64,000 nt of DNA from Ailanthus altissimus. Taxonomy: Eukaryota > Streptophyta > Magnoliopsida > Sapindales > Simaroubaceae. Shown here piece by piece: positions 21,041-34,412 of the stretch. The translations under genes and the position numbers were made by a program. The DNA is taken from contig OX327706.1 of NCBI GenBank assembly GCA_946807835.1, positions 24,727,001-24,791,000 on the forward strand, given 5' to 3'. Numbering within the stretch: position 1 is the first letter of the stretch; every line of letters starts with the position of its first letter. The notes beneath the pieces were generated by a model that did not search any database, was not told the origin of the DNA, and saw only the letters and a program-made list of their open reading frames with translations.

Positions 21041-24000
21041 TTTTTAGAACTATACAATCTTAAAAAGCACTTCTAACATTAAGCAGCATGGAAAAATGAA
21101 AAAATGATAACAAAGAAAAGAATACAAAGCGCGCATACCAAATGTTTGGAAGAAAAAAAAAACTCTATTATATAATTGAAAAAAATACAAAGCTAAGATG
21201 GTTTGTTACAACAAAATATCTATTTTATTTATATTACCAAATTTATACAACTGTACAATGATTTAATTGTGTACAATAAAAATAAAAATAAAATATTTTA
21301 AAAAATATCCGAAGTGCCACCAAATATTCTACAAAATATTTTTATTTCAAAATATTTTTCAATTTATCCACCAAATAATGAATTTGGTTCATTAGACTCT
21401 AGCCCAAAAAACCCTTTAAGAGACATGGTTTGTACTAAATATTCGATAAAATCTGAAAAGCACTTGAGCGTGACAAATTTAATGGTCGCCTCAGCCACGG
21501 CCCACGGGTACTGGGCGAAGTGGGAAGGCGACTTAACAGAGGAATACAGTTCTGGGCTTGTGTTTTAATTTTCAAGAATCAGATTCAAGAGCAGTGTCCT
21601 CATCTTTTGGATAGTAGATTCTTCAATCTGATGCCACGGGCATTGCATTGCCATCTGTCTCTATCTTCTTTTGTTGTTGTATCATCAATCATGTGTGTGC
21701 GGGGGCGGACCTAAAGAAACACGTGCGCGATAATTATAAAAGGTGGTTGTTCGGAATGCACTAGCAAAATGGGTTTCAAATTTGCATCCCTTCCCTTTGC
21801 CTTTCAATTACAGAATGGTGATTTGACATGAGGCGTGTTAATTGAGTCCTAAGAATTGGAGACGCAACTTTTTCCAGTGGGTGGTTTAGTTTGATTGATG
21901 TCCCTTGACCCTCTTGAGCCTTCCATATCTTCAATTTGTTGTTAAGAGTTCACATAGCCACGGGTCATTTCATTTCATACTTTCCTTATCATAGGCGTAG
22001 GGTAAGCGGTAGCTTTTGTCGCTTAGGGTATAGTGGAGGGGTTGAATTCTTATCTCCTGATCTATACGTTACTGTTGTTTCCAAGCATGTACTGTTAACA
22101 TATGGTTTATCCATGCACATTAATTAAAATGTATTTTACATATGTATATATAATTAATTTAATAAATTATATAATTTATTATATAATAATTTTTTTAATA
22201 TGTAATAATATTCTGTAATACATTATAAAATATATAATAATTATAAAAAAATTATAAATTTATTAAATAATAACATGTAATAATATTACTCATTATATCA
22301 ATTTATATATATATATACATTGTTTTCTTCTCAAAAAAATTTCTTCACAAATGGACTTATCTAAAGATTTTTATGAATTCTAAAAAATTTAAAGAAGTAT
22401 TTTGAAAATATATTTGAAAAAAAATTCCTTTTTATCTGTTTAATATTCAAAATGGTCATTTTCATCGTATTCTCAATCATGTCAAACAGAATAGTTTTGG
22501 ACGCCTTTATGAATTATTAGGGAAATGTTAGAATAAATTTATTGTCCTTGAACAGCTCACCCCGATCAAAAACTTTTATGTTACATTTATTAAGTTCTAT
22601 ATAAAGTTTCTCGCTTTCAGACTATATATATATTTTTTATTTCTCAAGTTTTTTCAAAAATTAAAATATATCTCACAAATCAAAATCCAATGAAAAATTA
22701 CAGATATGTAAACTTAGTAATTAACCTAAAATGTGTCTCAGTATCAGACGTGGGAAGTGATCTTACACTATTATTACCTGTAATTTGCACAAATGCACAA
22801 TCGAGTTAACACAATCATTAATGGAACTTCGGCCTTTCCCCTCCAACTTTATTGTAGAATCCCACTTTTCTACGGGATCATATTTTGCCCTTCAATTTGT
22901 TCTTGCTCTGTGGTTCTAAAACCGTGGACTTAATTGAACATTTCCTAGAAATTTGTCTCCAAATGTATAAATAAGTTCCTAAAAATTTGAAGTGAGAAAT
23001 ATAATTTTATTTTGTCTCCATTCACATTCACTTACATAATCAACTATAAGGAGGTGCATCCGATTAATTGCCTTAGCACTCTATACACCTCCCCAATTGT
23101 GGTTAACAGTTCGAGTTCTAGCATTTATGCAATAATTTTTTCTTTTTTATAAGGTATTTTTTTTCTTCTTATAAGGGTGTTGTTCGTTTGATTGAGTTTT
23201 TCAAATAAAATTTTTAAAAGTAGAGTTTTAAAATAGAATTTTTAAGAAAAAATCATTGATCATTTAGTTGTTAATTAATTTTTTTTTAAAAAATATTAGA
23301 TCGTTTAGTTATACATTGTTAAAAGTGCTTATCTGTTATTAAATTACTAAAAAGGGATACTTAATAAAACTTATATTCAAATTCTAAACAATTCAATATT
23401 TTTTATATTTAAGTTTAAATTTATTATGTATTTTCTCAAATTCAATTTCTTAAAACACAAGAATCAAGTAAAATTAATATATATTGGTCAATGAATCAAT
23501 TTAAATTATTGTATTTGGTATAAAAAATAAAAATAAAATAATACTTCTTTTTATTTAAAAAATAAAATAATCAACAAAAGTTTTAGTTGATTCTTGTAAA
23601 ATTATAATGGTTGTACAGATATGGAGAATTTGAGATATTATAATTTTTAAGAAATATTATTATAGTATATGCACATTATATAAATATTATAAAAGCTAAA
23701 AATGTTTTACTTTTAAAAGTTTAAAATTTGAGTTTTTACAAATAAAGATAAAATAATTTTTTTAATTTTTAAAATCTCTTATCCAATTATAACTAAACAT
23801 CATCAAAAAAAATTAATAGAGATTTTGGTATTAAAAAAACTCTTTTGGTAGAAAAGTTCAACCAAACAAACATGTAGAAAAGTAATGTAGTGTTTCGTCA
23901 TGTGTCTCAGTTGCCTTGATGTAATATCGGATAAAAAAAAATATACTTGAATTTAAAACTGTTTTTTTAAAAGTAAAATAATTTAAAAAAAAATTCTTTG

Positions 24001-25583
24001 AAGTTAAAAGATACTCTTCTCTAGATTGAGGTTTTTTTTTTATTAAAAAAAAAAGCCAAACGTGAATAGAAGAATGATCTGAAAACACACGTAAAATATC
24101 TACTTAATTGTTGATCATCAATAATAAGAATTCATATCAAAATTTTGCAATATGGATATCAAGGCGCGGTTGAATTGACGGTATGTTAATGAACTATTAT
24201 ATCTAAAACTTAAGTTAAATGAATAAAACTTGAGATCAATATAATTTTAAAAGCAAAAATGAAGATCTCATTAAACAGACTTAAAGAAAATTACCACTGA
24301 TATTACGAGGAATGTTTTCTAGCCACACAACTGGGCTATTAAACATGCAGAGCCATTTTGGCTAGCAAGTTAATATCCCTCTTCATCACACACTCTTGGT
24401 GTATGCTGGGCGACAAAGTAAATTTCTATGATCTTAAAACATCTTTTGGATATCGCCCCAACAGATCGCCTTCATGTTACTAGCATTTCCATTAACCAAG
24501 CTAGCTAGTAACATTTTTCGAATAGTTAGTGATATAAAAAAAATTTAATATTAACATTGGCTAATATCTAAGACTAATGTTCATCTCTTTAATTTGCTAG
24601 CTGGTGTATATTCATAAGTTATTGTGGGTAATATTTAAGCAGGCATGGATACACAGAATTCTGTTTTTTCCCATATATATGCAGCCTGGCATACGCACTT
24701 TCAGTATCGTGTATTTGCTACATGACGAGAGCTGGTTGTTTAGAAGGGGCCAACACTCTACACGCTAATTGATCGGATCATGCAAACTTTTTTTTTCTGT
24801 GATACGAAAAAAACCTCGTGAACTCTGCCGGAAATACTGTTCATTCAAGCTTTTCACTGTATTTTCAAATCGTTATCTTTTGGCAGCAGAATCTCCGTTC
24901 TGAGGCGTCACGTTTCATATTCTTCCGAATTTTTCCTGAGACATATTTATTAACTTGACCAGAAATATATATTATTTGTTATATCATCCCATCATTAATA
25001 TAATAGTATTATACAATAAGAATAATACTACTTTTTGAAAAATAAAAGAGGAATAAAGCTGTCTTAGCTCATTTTCGGTAACCCTGCCCTGCAATTCCGA
25101 AACTTGTAGCTAATAGCTAGTCAAGCTCAAGCTAATGAATTCAGACTTTTAGAGGGACCGTGATAGGGTTTATGACCAATTGGCCAAACCCTTTTCTTTA
25201 TTCTCGTCCTAGCTTTTTATCTGAAACCATCGGGCCACAGGCCACAGCTAGCACCTTTGACTCTTTCCGTCGTGGCTTTTCTGTAGGAAAAAAAAATCTC
25301 TGATTCTACACAATTACCCAACTCTTGACTTTTGGTTTTAATCAACTGTACTAGTTTAATTAAATTAATGTAATTCTTTCTCGGAAACAGACATATAAGT
25401 ATTACAAATATCATTGTTGAACTCATCTCCACTTTTCGCTTTTATGAGCTTGGTTAGAAAAACTAGGCTGAGATCTTGTTTTACTGATGCAATTATGCGG
25501 AGCAGATTCTCTAGATTAATTAGTTTCATGGATCCAAAGTTACATGGATAAATAGTTTGGATCAAAGTGTCCCTCATCAATCC
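21041..25583. other. AT-rich intergenic DNA
   Basis: No gene or complete element is supported. A less AT-rich patch at about 21480-22130 includes short open frames (for example 21314-21568) without recognisable content. 22130-24000 is nearly all A/T homopolymer-like sequence. Short TA runs occur near 22300. Confidence 0.5.
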
Positions 25584-26519
25584 GGGTATTATCAGTTACC
25601 TCCCATGTGGTTTGATGAAATTTCAGTTACAGAGCTAAAATTGAAAAATAGGCACTTATCTCCCTCTTGACATCTCTCCAATTATGACATCTGACACTTT
25701 TAAGGACATTCTAGTTATTTGAAAAGAAAAAAAAAATTCTTCCATTATCTTTAAATAACTTAAGTCATTCTTTCAAAAATAAAAAGTAAAATAATGATTC
25801 ATAAAAAAAAAAGAACGTTCTATAATATTAAAAAAAAAAAATGCTCACACACTGCCTTTGAGTTGTCATCTAATCACAAATTCAATTACATTAAAACTGA
25901 AACTCTAAAAAAAAAAACTTATAGCAAATGGTGGCAGATTATGGCCTGTCATCAACTAAAAAAATTCAATCTAATTAAAATTCAAATCAAACAAAACTTA
26001 AAAAATAAAACTTAAAAAAAAAAATCAATTGATTTAATGGTATCAATTGCGAATGGCGGTGGTCAATGGGTAGTGAGTTAATGAATTAATATTTAAAAAA
26101 AAAAAAGGTGTGAAAGTTAATAAAACTTTTTTAGTTTCAACCTTTTCTTTGAATAATATCCCTTATCAAAAGATACAATCAAAAGATTCAATGCATGACT
26201 TTGAAAATAAAACTCTTAATCAGACATCTCCAAAAATTCAAACTCAAATCAATGGGTGAATTTCATTAACATGGGCTTAACAAAATGCTAGTTTGAGAAG
26301 AGAAGAATAGAATTTTCGCAAAGGAAAATAATAGTTCGAGAGAAAAGAGAGAGCACTTGTTTTCTCCTTCGTCATAAAAAAGGGCAAATGAGTAATTTTG
26401 GAAGATTATGTTAAGTTGTAATATAGAGACGGTAAGAGGGGAGGTAAGTGTCTATTTTCTAATTCTAAACATTTAAGTGAAGTTTTGTTAAATCACAAGG
26501 GAGGTGATTGATAATATCC
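25584..26519. mobile_element. Non-autonomous inverted-repeat element, about 940 bp
   Basis: The left end GGGTATTATCAGTTACCTCC and the right end (read inward) AGGATATTATCAATCACCTC are terminal inverted repeats that continue with homology for roughly 85 bp (both reach a GNCACTTANCTCCC phrase). The interior is A-rich and non-coding. I see no convincing target duplication, so the superfamily is open. Confidence 0.75.
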
Positions 26520-27160
26520 TTTAAAAATAAAGTTATCTTTGGTCGAAGAAGAATATAAGATAAAAATAAAATTTTAATTATATATACATAAATAATAATG
26601 TATATATCTTAAAAGAATACTTAAATATTTTATAAATTAGATAAAAAGAGGATCACTATTCAAATATTCATAACTTGAATAGAAGAGACGAAGGAAGGAA
26701 AGAGAAGTGATATGATGGGTGGCCTAGTTTTAGTTGTTATTTTCTGTCTTTTTGAACTAAAAGCTTGGGGTCTTTCAATAAGAAAACTAAAACGTCTAGG
26801 TGAACATCTTAATATTATTTATTTAAGAGGAAAATTTAGAAATAGACAAGAAAATACGGGGTTAAAGTTAAATTAACCGTTTTCTTTATACCAAGTTACC
26901 TGAATGCTGGAGCTGAATGTATCCGTAAATAAAATATTCAGGCTAATGCAAACACACTAAATGAAGCGTGTAAATTAATGAACCTCCTTGGGGGGCATTG
27001 CGTTGCTTCCTCTCATTAGAGAAGCGTGTAAATCACTCTAAAAGAATATGTGTGAACAACTACTTTTTCTCTCGAACAAAATTTGTGCTCAAAACGAACT
27101 TTTTTCCCCTCTATTTGGCGCTCAAGAGTCAAGAGTCAAGCCTTAGCTTTTACACAGGTT

Positions 27161-27178
27161 CTCTCTCTCTCTCTCTTT
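27161..27178. repeat. (CT)n microsatellite in gene leader
   Basis: A short TC run about 95 bp upstream of the ATG at 27271, in a pyrimidine-rich stretch typical of plant 5' untranslated leaders. Confidence 0.7.
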
Positions 27179-27270
27179 CAAATTCCTGTACAAACCGGCT
27201 TCGGATTGCTCATTGAATCGCTTTTGAACTCGCCAAGTCACTGGCTCGATCAGCGCCTCAGCTTCAGGCG

Positions 27271-30200
27271 ATGAAGAACGCATACCCACCCGACGTCTTG
27301 GATTTCAAAGTAGAAAACGATCTCTCGGAGCTCGCAGAACTCTTGGAGAGATTGCAAAACCCAACTCCTGACAACGACCTTCTTGAAAACGGTAGGAAAT
27401 GATCCCTTTTTCTTTTCTTATAGCAGTGAGTTCAAATAAAATATGGCAAATGGTTTGTTAACTTCCGATTTCTCTCTTCAGTTACGTGGTTTTCTGACTT
27501 AAGTTTCTAATATGCAGTTTTGATCTCGAGTTTTTTTTTGGGGGGTTATTTGTTATTATATTTTTGGGATTCTCTATATATGACTGAGGGTTTCAGTTTT
27601 ATGTTAGACGTATCAAGCTTTGTTTTAAAATCATTAAATCAAAATTTTATTTTTATTTTTATGTTAAGAGTTTAAGTTAAGATCAATTTTCAAGTACCAA
27701 ATTTAGTATACGAGGTTCTAGATTTTTGTGTTTAGTGCATTTAGCGGCTGTAATATTACCTTGCTTCAGGTATAACCTAGTTTTCCTCGTTGTTTAGGTT
27801 ATTTTTCCAAGAGACAATAAGATCATATTTATGGTGATCAATGTATTTGCAGCATTCCGAGGAATCAATGCTCGAAGACAAGTGAATGGCTCTGTTCTGT
27901 ATTCAGATGTTGATGTTGATGCAGTTGAGTGTGACCTTGCTTGTCAGGTATAAACCTCTTTTCAAAAGATAATTTGAGATCTGAAATCCCCTTTTAGAGC
28001 TCGCGGTAATTTAGAGATTTGTACCATCCAACTCCATTATTTATGGGGATGATAAAAAAAATTCCAACCCAAAAAAATTTGGATTCGGATATAAAATTTG
28101 GTCTAAAAATTTGGATTTTTTTTTTTAAGATTTAAGTCTCCTTTTTGTCAAAATTAGGATTTGGAGTTTTGTGGGAATTCGAAAACTTGACTCAGATTCG
28201 AATTTTATTTATTTATATTTTTTTAAAGTTTTAAATTAATTTATAAAATTTTTAATCTTTAATATATTTAAATTTAACATTTTTTATACAAAATAAATAT
28301 TTTAAAAGTTTAATTTCATTTAAAATTTAAAAAAAAAAATTAAATTCAAGCTTAAATTTAGATTCGAATTTAAAAATATGAATAAAATTCGAGTTCCAAG
28401 TTTATTACAAAAAATTGGATCCGAATCCAAGTTGAACAAAACTTGGATTCGAATTTTGCCATCTCTATTTATTTGGGTCAAAACAGTTACATGTTGGCAA
28501 GTAAAAGCGTTTTTGTATATTTATATATTTGTAAAAAATAATATTACACTTTTTAAATAATATTTTAAATTTTTTTATTCTAAATAATTTATCAAACAAT
28601 CATTAGATGGATGGTAAAATAGTATAATGAATAATTTTAAAATTTTTATCATTTTATTACCTATTATTTGAAACCTTAATTTATGATAAAAAATTTGAAA
28701 TACCATTTAAAAGGTATAACATTACTTATTTGCAAAAAGTACATATTTTGAATATGGACTTAATATTAAGGTTATGCTCACATTGCTTTACATTATGTAG
28801 AATGATTCGATGGTTGGGATGATGAATTGGGATTCTGCATCGAGTCATGCTACCGATGATATTGTGCTAGACAATGGTAGATTTTTTAATTTGGAGAATT
28901 TATACTCTTGTTTAACACATAATTGTCATCCATGAACATTTGTACAATTAGTCTTTCTTTTCTAACTCGATAGTGTTTGCTGCATAATTTCAGTTTCTTT
29001 GAACAGCCAAGTGTTGCATCATTATTGCTCTCGTGACGCCCAAGTGGTAAATTTTCTACACTTTGTACTGATGACACTAGAAAACCACTTTGAAATATTA
29101 GCCTTCTATTTTTGTTCCTTTTTCTTGTCTTGTAGTCAAGTTGTTAGATGTGTAGGACTCAACCAAAAGGAGATCCAAACGAAGTTCCTTGGAAGTTGAC
29201 TGCATTATCTGCATCTTAAATGCCCTATTTTACCCCTTTTTTTGGCAGGATGGTGTAGAGACATGGGAGCAATATGAATATTTGCCATCTTCATATCACC
29301 ATCTCAATGGTGCTATATTGACGAGAGAGGTATTGTCTTTTATTATTATTATTATTATTAAATTGGGAATGATTTATCCTACTCAGTTACAAGATAATTG
29401 TAACAAAACATATAGTCAAAATTAATATTTTGGGTTTTTAGGTAATTTAATTTTTAACTTTTTTTTTTTGTTTTAATCACTGTCTGTGCGAGGGTGAGAT
29501 TTTTATCTGCTATTCGAGGTACTAACTATTTCCTTTTAACTTCTTGCAAATTTTTGAATCGTATCTTGTTAGAGATGTCAATATAAGAGAGGTACTAACT
29601 TTTTCTTTTGTAATGGTATGATTTAACCTACTCAATATTGCAAGGCATTTGTAAACTCAAAATATAGCCATAATTAATTGGATTTTTTGGGATGTTGATT
29701 AAAATTTCGATTATGTTGTCTTTTGCAGTAATGCTAGACATACAAACTCTTCATACAATTTTGTTTAATATAAAATAATATGAAATACAAGTATAGGTCC
29801 ACATGATTTATTGTAATTTATTTCATTAACTTTCATATTTTATTTAACTAATACTTGCATGTCTGATCAGTTTGTCTAAGAAATTTTATGTCCAGTGTTA
29901 CTCCTTTCTTCTAATAATACAATAAAACAAGTTTGACAATTGTTAAAAGAATAATTAGTTTTTTTTTTTCAATGATGTTATGTTTATATAGTTGAGATAA
30001 AATTTTTGTATTTCAATTCATATGACATATTATGTGTCAATTATTAATTGGTATTGTATAATTATTATATTAATAAAAATTAAAAAGTTACCTAACACAC
30101 AGTAGTTAATGATTGGTGACATATGAATTGAGATACAAAGTTTATATCAACTTTGTAGGTGCATTACTACTATCTTTTTCATTCTGCAAGTCTACTATCT

Positions 30201-31080
30201 TTAACATGTTAGATAGGTAGGGATTCTATTAGACGGGGATTCAAGTGAAGTTCCTTCAAACTTCATTGCATTATCTGCAAATTTAAATTTAATTTCTCTT
30301 TTTCTTTCCACTTTTGTCGGATGACAGGAGTATATAGGAAGGTTCGAGCAATATGACTATTTTCCTTATGGAGGGAATGGTTTCCAGCAAATAATGGGAC
30401 TCGCACCTCAAGCTAGTACAATTCCATATCCATATGGTAATTTTGGATATGATGCTTCATGGAACCAAGAAATCTACATCCAAGGGGAACATGGCTTTGA
30501 CTCTTCGGAAACATCATTCTTGGCTTGTGATGATGGCTCAGAAGATGTGGGAAGCAGTGAGAATGAACCCTTTCGGGTTGTGGAGGATGCCGGTCAAAGT
30601 CTTATAGAGAGAACGTATCAGCAACAATGGGCGTCAATGAACAACATTGAGTGTTTGACAACAGGCCCGCCTTCTGAGTCCATTGAAATACTGAAGATAT
30701 TGTCGGTTGAAGTTTCTGATAATATGCACGGCTGTAATTATGGTTACCAGCCAAAAACTGCACTCAAACAAGAAGTTTGTCCCATTCCATGTCCAACTAC
30801 ATATTCTGGAACGGATGCGATCACTTGTGTCTCTTTTGATATACCACAGATATGGACTGTTGAAGGTTATGAAGAACCCGATGAAGTGCAGGACAACAAT
30901 GATACTATAGACCTTCTCTCCCGCCTGAAAAATCCAATTATACCATTGCACCAGGGCCGAGATTTGGTTGAGAACCAGTTGCAACAAGGCTGTAATCCTA
31001 TAGAGCAAAACGGGGAGGTCACAAGTGCTAATGCACGAGTTATTGCAGACGATATCCGGCAGAGGCATATGGACCGCTAG
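27271..31080 (+). CDS. Unidentified six-exon gene, 392-residue acidic protein
   Basis: Exons: 27271-27391, 27853-27947, 28801-28876, 28994-29046, 29249-29329, 30328-31080. All borders are GT-AG and the phases fit. Skipping the 53 bp exon 4 would run into a stop, which supports it. The ATG at 27271 is preceded by an in-frame TGA. The protein opens MKNAYPPDVLDFKVENDLSE with an acidic amphipathic stretch (LAELLERLQNP). It has two related motifs, WEQYEYLPSSYHH (exon 5) and FEQYDYFPYGGNG (start of exon 6), and an Asp/Glu/Asn/Gln-rich tail with LLSRLKNPIIPLHQGRDL that faintly echoes the N-terminus. There is no signal peptide, membrane segment or catalytic motif I recognise. It could be a regulatory protein with a largely disordered chain, or the C-terminal part of a larger family that lost its N-terminal domain. 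Confidence 0.75.
28044..28467. mobile_element. hAT-like MITE in intron 2 of the unidentified gene
   Basis: The left end TGGGGATGATAAAA and right end (inward) TAGAGATGGCAAAATTC are matching terminal repeats. Flanks ATTATTTA (28036-28043) and TTTATTTG (28468-28475) agree at six of eight positions, as expected for an old hAT 8 bp duplication. Internal sequence is repeated GGATTCGAAT/ATTTGGATTC-type motifs. A relative lies at 49177-49613. Confidence 0.7.
28535..28785. repeat. Hairpin MITE in intron 2 of the unidentified gene
   Basis: Imperfect palindrome bounded by ATATTACACTTTTTAAAT-type and AAAAGGTATAACATTAC-type ends. The same arm sequences recur in the two hairpins at 42575-42920, so this is a dispersed family. 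Confidence 0.6.
29728..29903. repeat. MITE-like inverted repeat in intron 5
   Basis: The left end AGTAATGCTAGACATACAAA and right end (inward) AGTAACACTGGACATAAAAT match, and the inner arms continue (TGCATGTCTGATCAG region). About 175 bp, no coding content. Confidence 0.65.
29985..30170. repeat. Second MITE-like inverted repeat in intron 5
   Basis: Arms GTTGAGATAAAATTTTTGTA and (inward from the right) AGTTGATATAAACTTTGTAT continue into TTCAATTCATATG/CATATGAATTGAG. A sequence of similar layout lies at 55890-56080. Confidence 0.65.
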
Positions 31081-33504
31081 CTGCAAAAAGGCAGTGTTGC
31101 TGTACTCTTGAAAGGGAAGCAGTCTCGGGAAAATTGGCAAAGTTTCTGCGTCTGCATGTGCAAGGCATGTAGCAGGGCTTCATCTACTTATCGCGTTTAC
31201 TTCACATTCAGTGCAGCCTATCTGGATATTACTATATATTCGTGCGTTCTATGCTGTAAATGATGTTTATGGCTCTGTTGTGGTTTTTAACTCTAAAGTT
31301 AGTAATGTTATGCAATTAAAATATACACGTGTAAATAAATATATAAAACGTAACAACTTATGCAATTATATGTATTGTAGGTCCACCTTAAAATATGAAG
31401 ATTATATCATATTATACAAATTCTTTTGATAATTTGTAAAAAAAAATGTGAACTTGTAGCTCAATGAATAATTATAATTTGAAATTATTATATAATTTAT
31501 ATATATTATAAATAATAATTTTTTTACAATAAATAATACCATATGAAATACACATGTATAAATTTGTAATGTAAATACATCATGAAAGTGGTTGTTAAGC
31601 AATCAATAAAACTGTACTAAAATCATGAATTGTTATAAAATCTGAGCTAAAATTAAAAATTATAATATAATATTAAGAATATAAAAATTTAACAAAAATA
31701 TAAATTGTCATGAAATCTGTGCTAAAACTGATTACATATAACATAATATTGAAAATAAATATATATTGTATATATACTAAAAATTACACCAAACTTATAC
31801 CCAGAGAAAAGATGATTCAACCTAATAGCGTAACTCACGTATAGGCAGAATGAAAAATCTAAACTGGTCTAACATGTTGCATCGCTCGAGCAGAGCAAAT
31901 TAAATTGGTCTAACGCATGTATAGAGCAAACTAAACTAAATGAGAGGATACGCATCTGATGGTTAAAAAATTATTATTATATAAAATCATGGAAGCATAA
32001 TTATTCTGAAATAAATACTTTTATATTGAACATAATCATAAGTTATACTATAATAAATTCTAAAGATATTTATAAATATATTAATTATCATAAATATTTA
32101 TGTCTAAAACTAAATTATAGATAAAATAAATATAATAATGGGTAATCAAATTATAAATTATTGTATTAAAAATATATAAATAGTTATCCACTCAAAAAAA
32201 ATACATTAATCCTCAATTGGGTCTGAATTTTTAAGCTTATCAATTATCGATACTCCTCCTATATTATAAAATATAAAAATATTTTATTAAAACTAATATA
32301 TATCATAAATATTGAAATATAAATATTTTAATTTCGTAAAATTATTACCCGTTGAATCATTAAATATAAATTTAACTATCCAAATTTATTTTATGTATTT
32401 TCCTTTATTCACTTTTCTCTAAGCTATTTTTTCTTTTTTTTATTTTTTATTCTTTGCTTCTCTCATTTTTTAATATGAATAAATTAAGCAATTTGTTTCA
32501 ATTTATAGTAAAAGTAGCCACCACCGGAACCAATTCGAAAGCCACACTTGCACTTAATATTATTTTTCTTTTTATTCTTCAATGTCATTAATTCGTACTA
32601 AAGCCACACACCCCTGTACCATATTAATGAAAGAGCCACGTGTGGCTTGCTTTTCTTCAATTTAGGCCATATAACGTAGAATTTAATAATTAAGGCGGGG
32701 TTTTCTCCATTATTTTTTTTTATATCTTTTAATTTTTTTATTAAAATGATTTTATTATTATATAAATTAAAAAAATTAAATTAAATAATATAAAATATAA
32801 TCATTTTTTGTTACTATCATCATCGTTAAAAAATAGCAGTAAGTTGATACTGCTTTTTAATGATGGTGGTAATTTTTTTTATTTAATATTATTTTTTTAA
32901 ATAAATATTAAATTTTTTAATTAAATATTAAAAATTTAGTCAAACAAGAATGTGCCACAAATTTTTTTTATTTTTATTTTGTTAATAATGAATTCGTAAT
33001 TACACGTGAACATAATATATTGTACATCAATTTGCATCACCCTATTAGCTCACTTCAAATTTTTTGATAAGTTTTGTTTTGTTATATCTTTTCATAATTA
33101 TAATAAATGATAGAAGGCTAACAGATTAAGATAAAATTGACATTTTAAAATTTTATAAAATAAAATTAAAAATTAACCTAAACTTCTTAGACGAAAATAT
33201 CATTTTCTCTTTCTGATATTAATGAATCTTAATAACAAGATATTTTTGGTGTAATTATAGGCCCTATATCAAGTCCCAATAAGGTGGAGTTTGTATCAAA
33301 GTGAATGAAGGGAGTTCATGGGTTTTATGGTGCATCAAGTATGAAGAGGCTGCCAGTTGAACATGCTAACTAGCACAATGCGACAGTATAAATTGATTTC
33401 CATCAAGTGAACTTGCATACGTCTGTTCTTAACAAAGCTGTTAAGGGGGATTATGTTTAGCACTAATTTATTTTTAAAATTAGCTTTTTTTTTTAATACT
33501 CATT
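31081..33504. other. AT-rich intergenic DNA downstream of the unidentified gene
   Basis: The first few hundred bases are presumably the 3' untranslated region (AAATAAATATATAAA-like sequence near 31334 could serve as a polyadenylation signal). The remainder is AT-rich with no coding or structural signal I can support. 33245-33440 is less AT-rich and unassigned. Confidence 0.5.
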
Positions 33505-34146
33505 TGTTGCAGAAATATATAATCACAAGCAAATATAAGAAGAAAAAAATAAAAACAAGATGAATAAGAATACACACAATTAATTTATGCGATTCGGCAA
33601 AAGCTCAAGTCACAGTGGATCAATGAATCCTAACCTATCTCATTAACTCTTCTAGATATTATAAGAAAAATAAAATAAAAAATTTTCAAAGGAATTTATT
33701 TGATACTTAATAAATTCTCATTAACACCCAATAATGGCTTCATCCTAATATAAACAAACACTTAATGTTTATCTAACTCTTTAATCTCTCTTAAAATCTC
33801 TTCTTTAATACTTAATTTATTCTACAGGGTTTATATAGTGCTTATAAAGTTTTTAAAAATCTTAAACTTAGTAGGAGTAATAGTCCATATGAATAGGAAT
33901 CTGAAACCCTCTCAAAGAAGTCAAATCTGAGTAAAAAAACGTAAATTCTCAAAGTTGCATTGCTACAGTATTATTTAGTTTTCGTTGCAATGAATTGACG
34001 CTACATGGCTAGCGCTACTGCTCTAAGGCTTCTGTCTCCAGAATTGCAACACTAAGTAGCCAACGTTATAGTGCTGAAACCAAAAGATGAAAACGGATCA
34101 AATTATAAATTTAAATTTTATTTTAATTGATGAATTTCATTTTAAC
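33505..34146. mobile_element. Probable family A-related LTR fragment
   Basis: It begins TGTTGCAGAAATATATAATC, and carries the AATTTATGCGATTCGGCAAA and CAGTGGATCAATGAATCCTA phrases that correspond to the GTGGTTCGGCC and GGAGGATCCATGATCC core of family A LTRs. The right edge is uncertain (a TTTTAACA at 34146 is one candidate) and I see no target duplication. Confidence 0.5.
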
Positions 34147-34412
34147 ACGAAGAATGTTTCCATCGAGGAGTGGTTACTTTTCATTTAAATTCTTTTATTA
34201 ATTTATAATGAGACAAAATCCATTAAAAAGAGAGTATGAAACATGTTAACCATAGTCTAAATTGAATTAAACTTCTATGATATTACATATTAGGTATGAT
34301 TGAAATTTTTACTCTATAAAAGTCATTCAATCCTCCGTCAAGAATATCATTCATTAATTCATAATTCATCATTCAATCGTTCATAATCAATATATTCTTA
34401 AGAATTGCACAC

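Noticed and set aside
30634..31140. 168-codon minus-strand open frame
   Set aside because: It is antisense to exon 6 of the unidentified gene, whose plus-strand exon structure is well supported.
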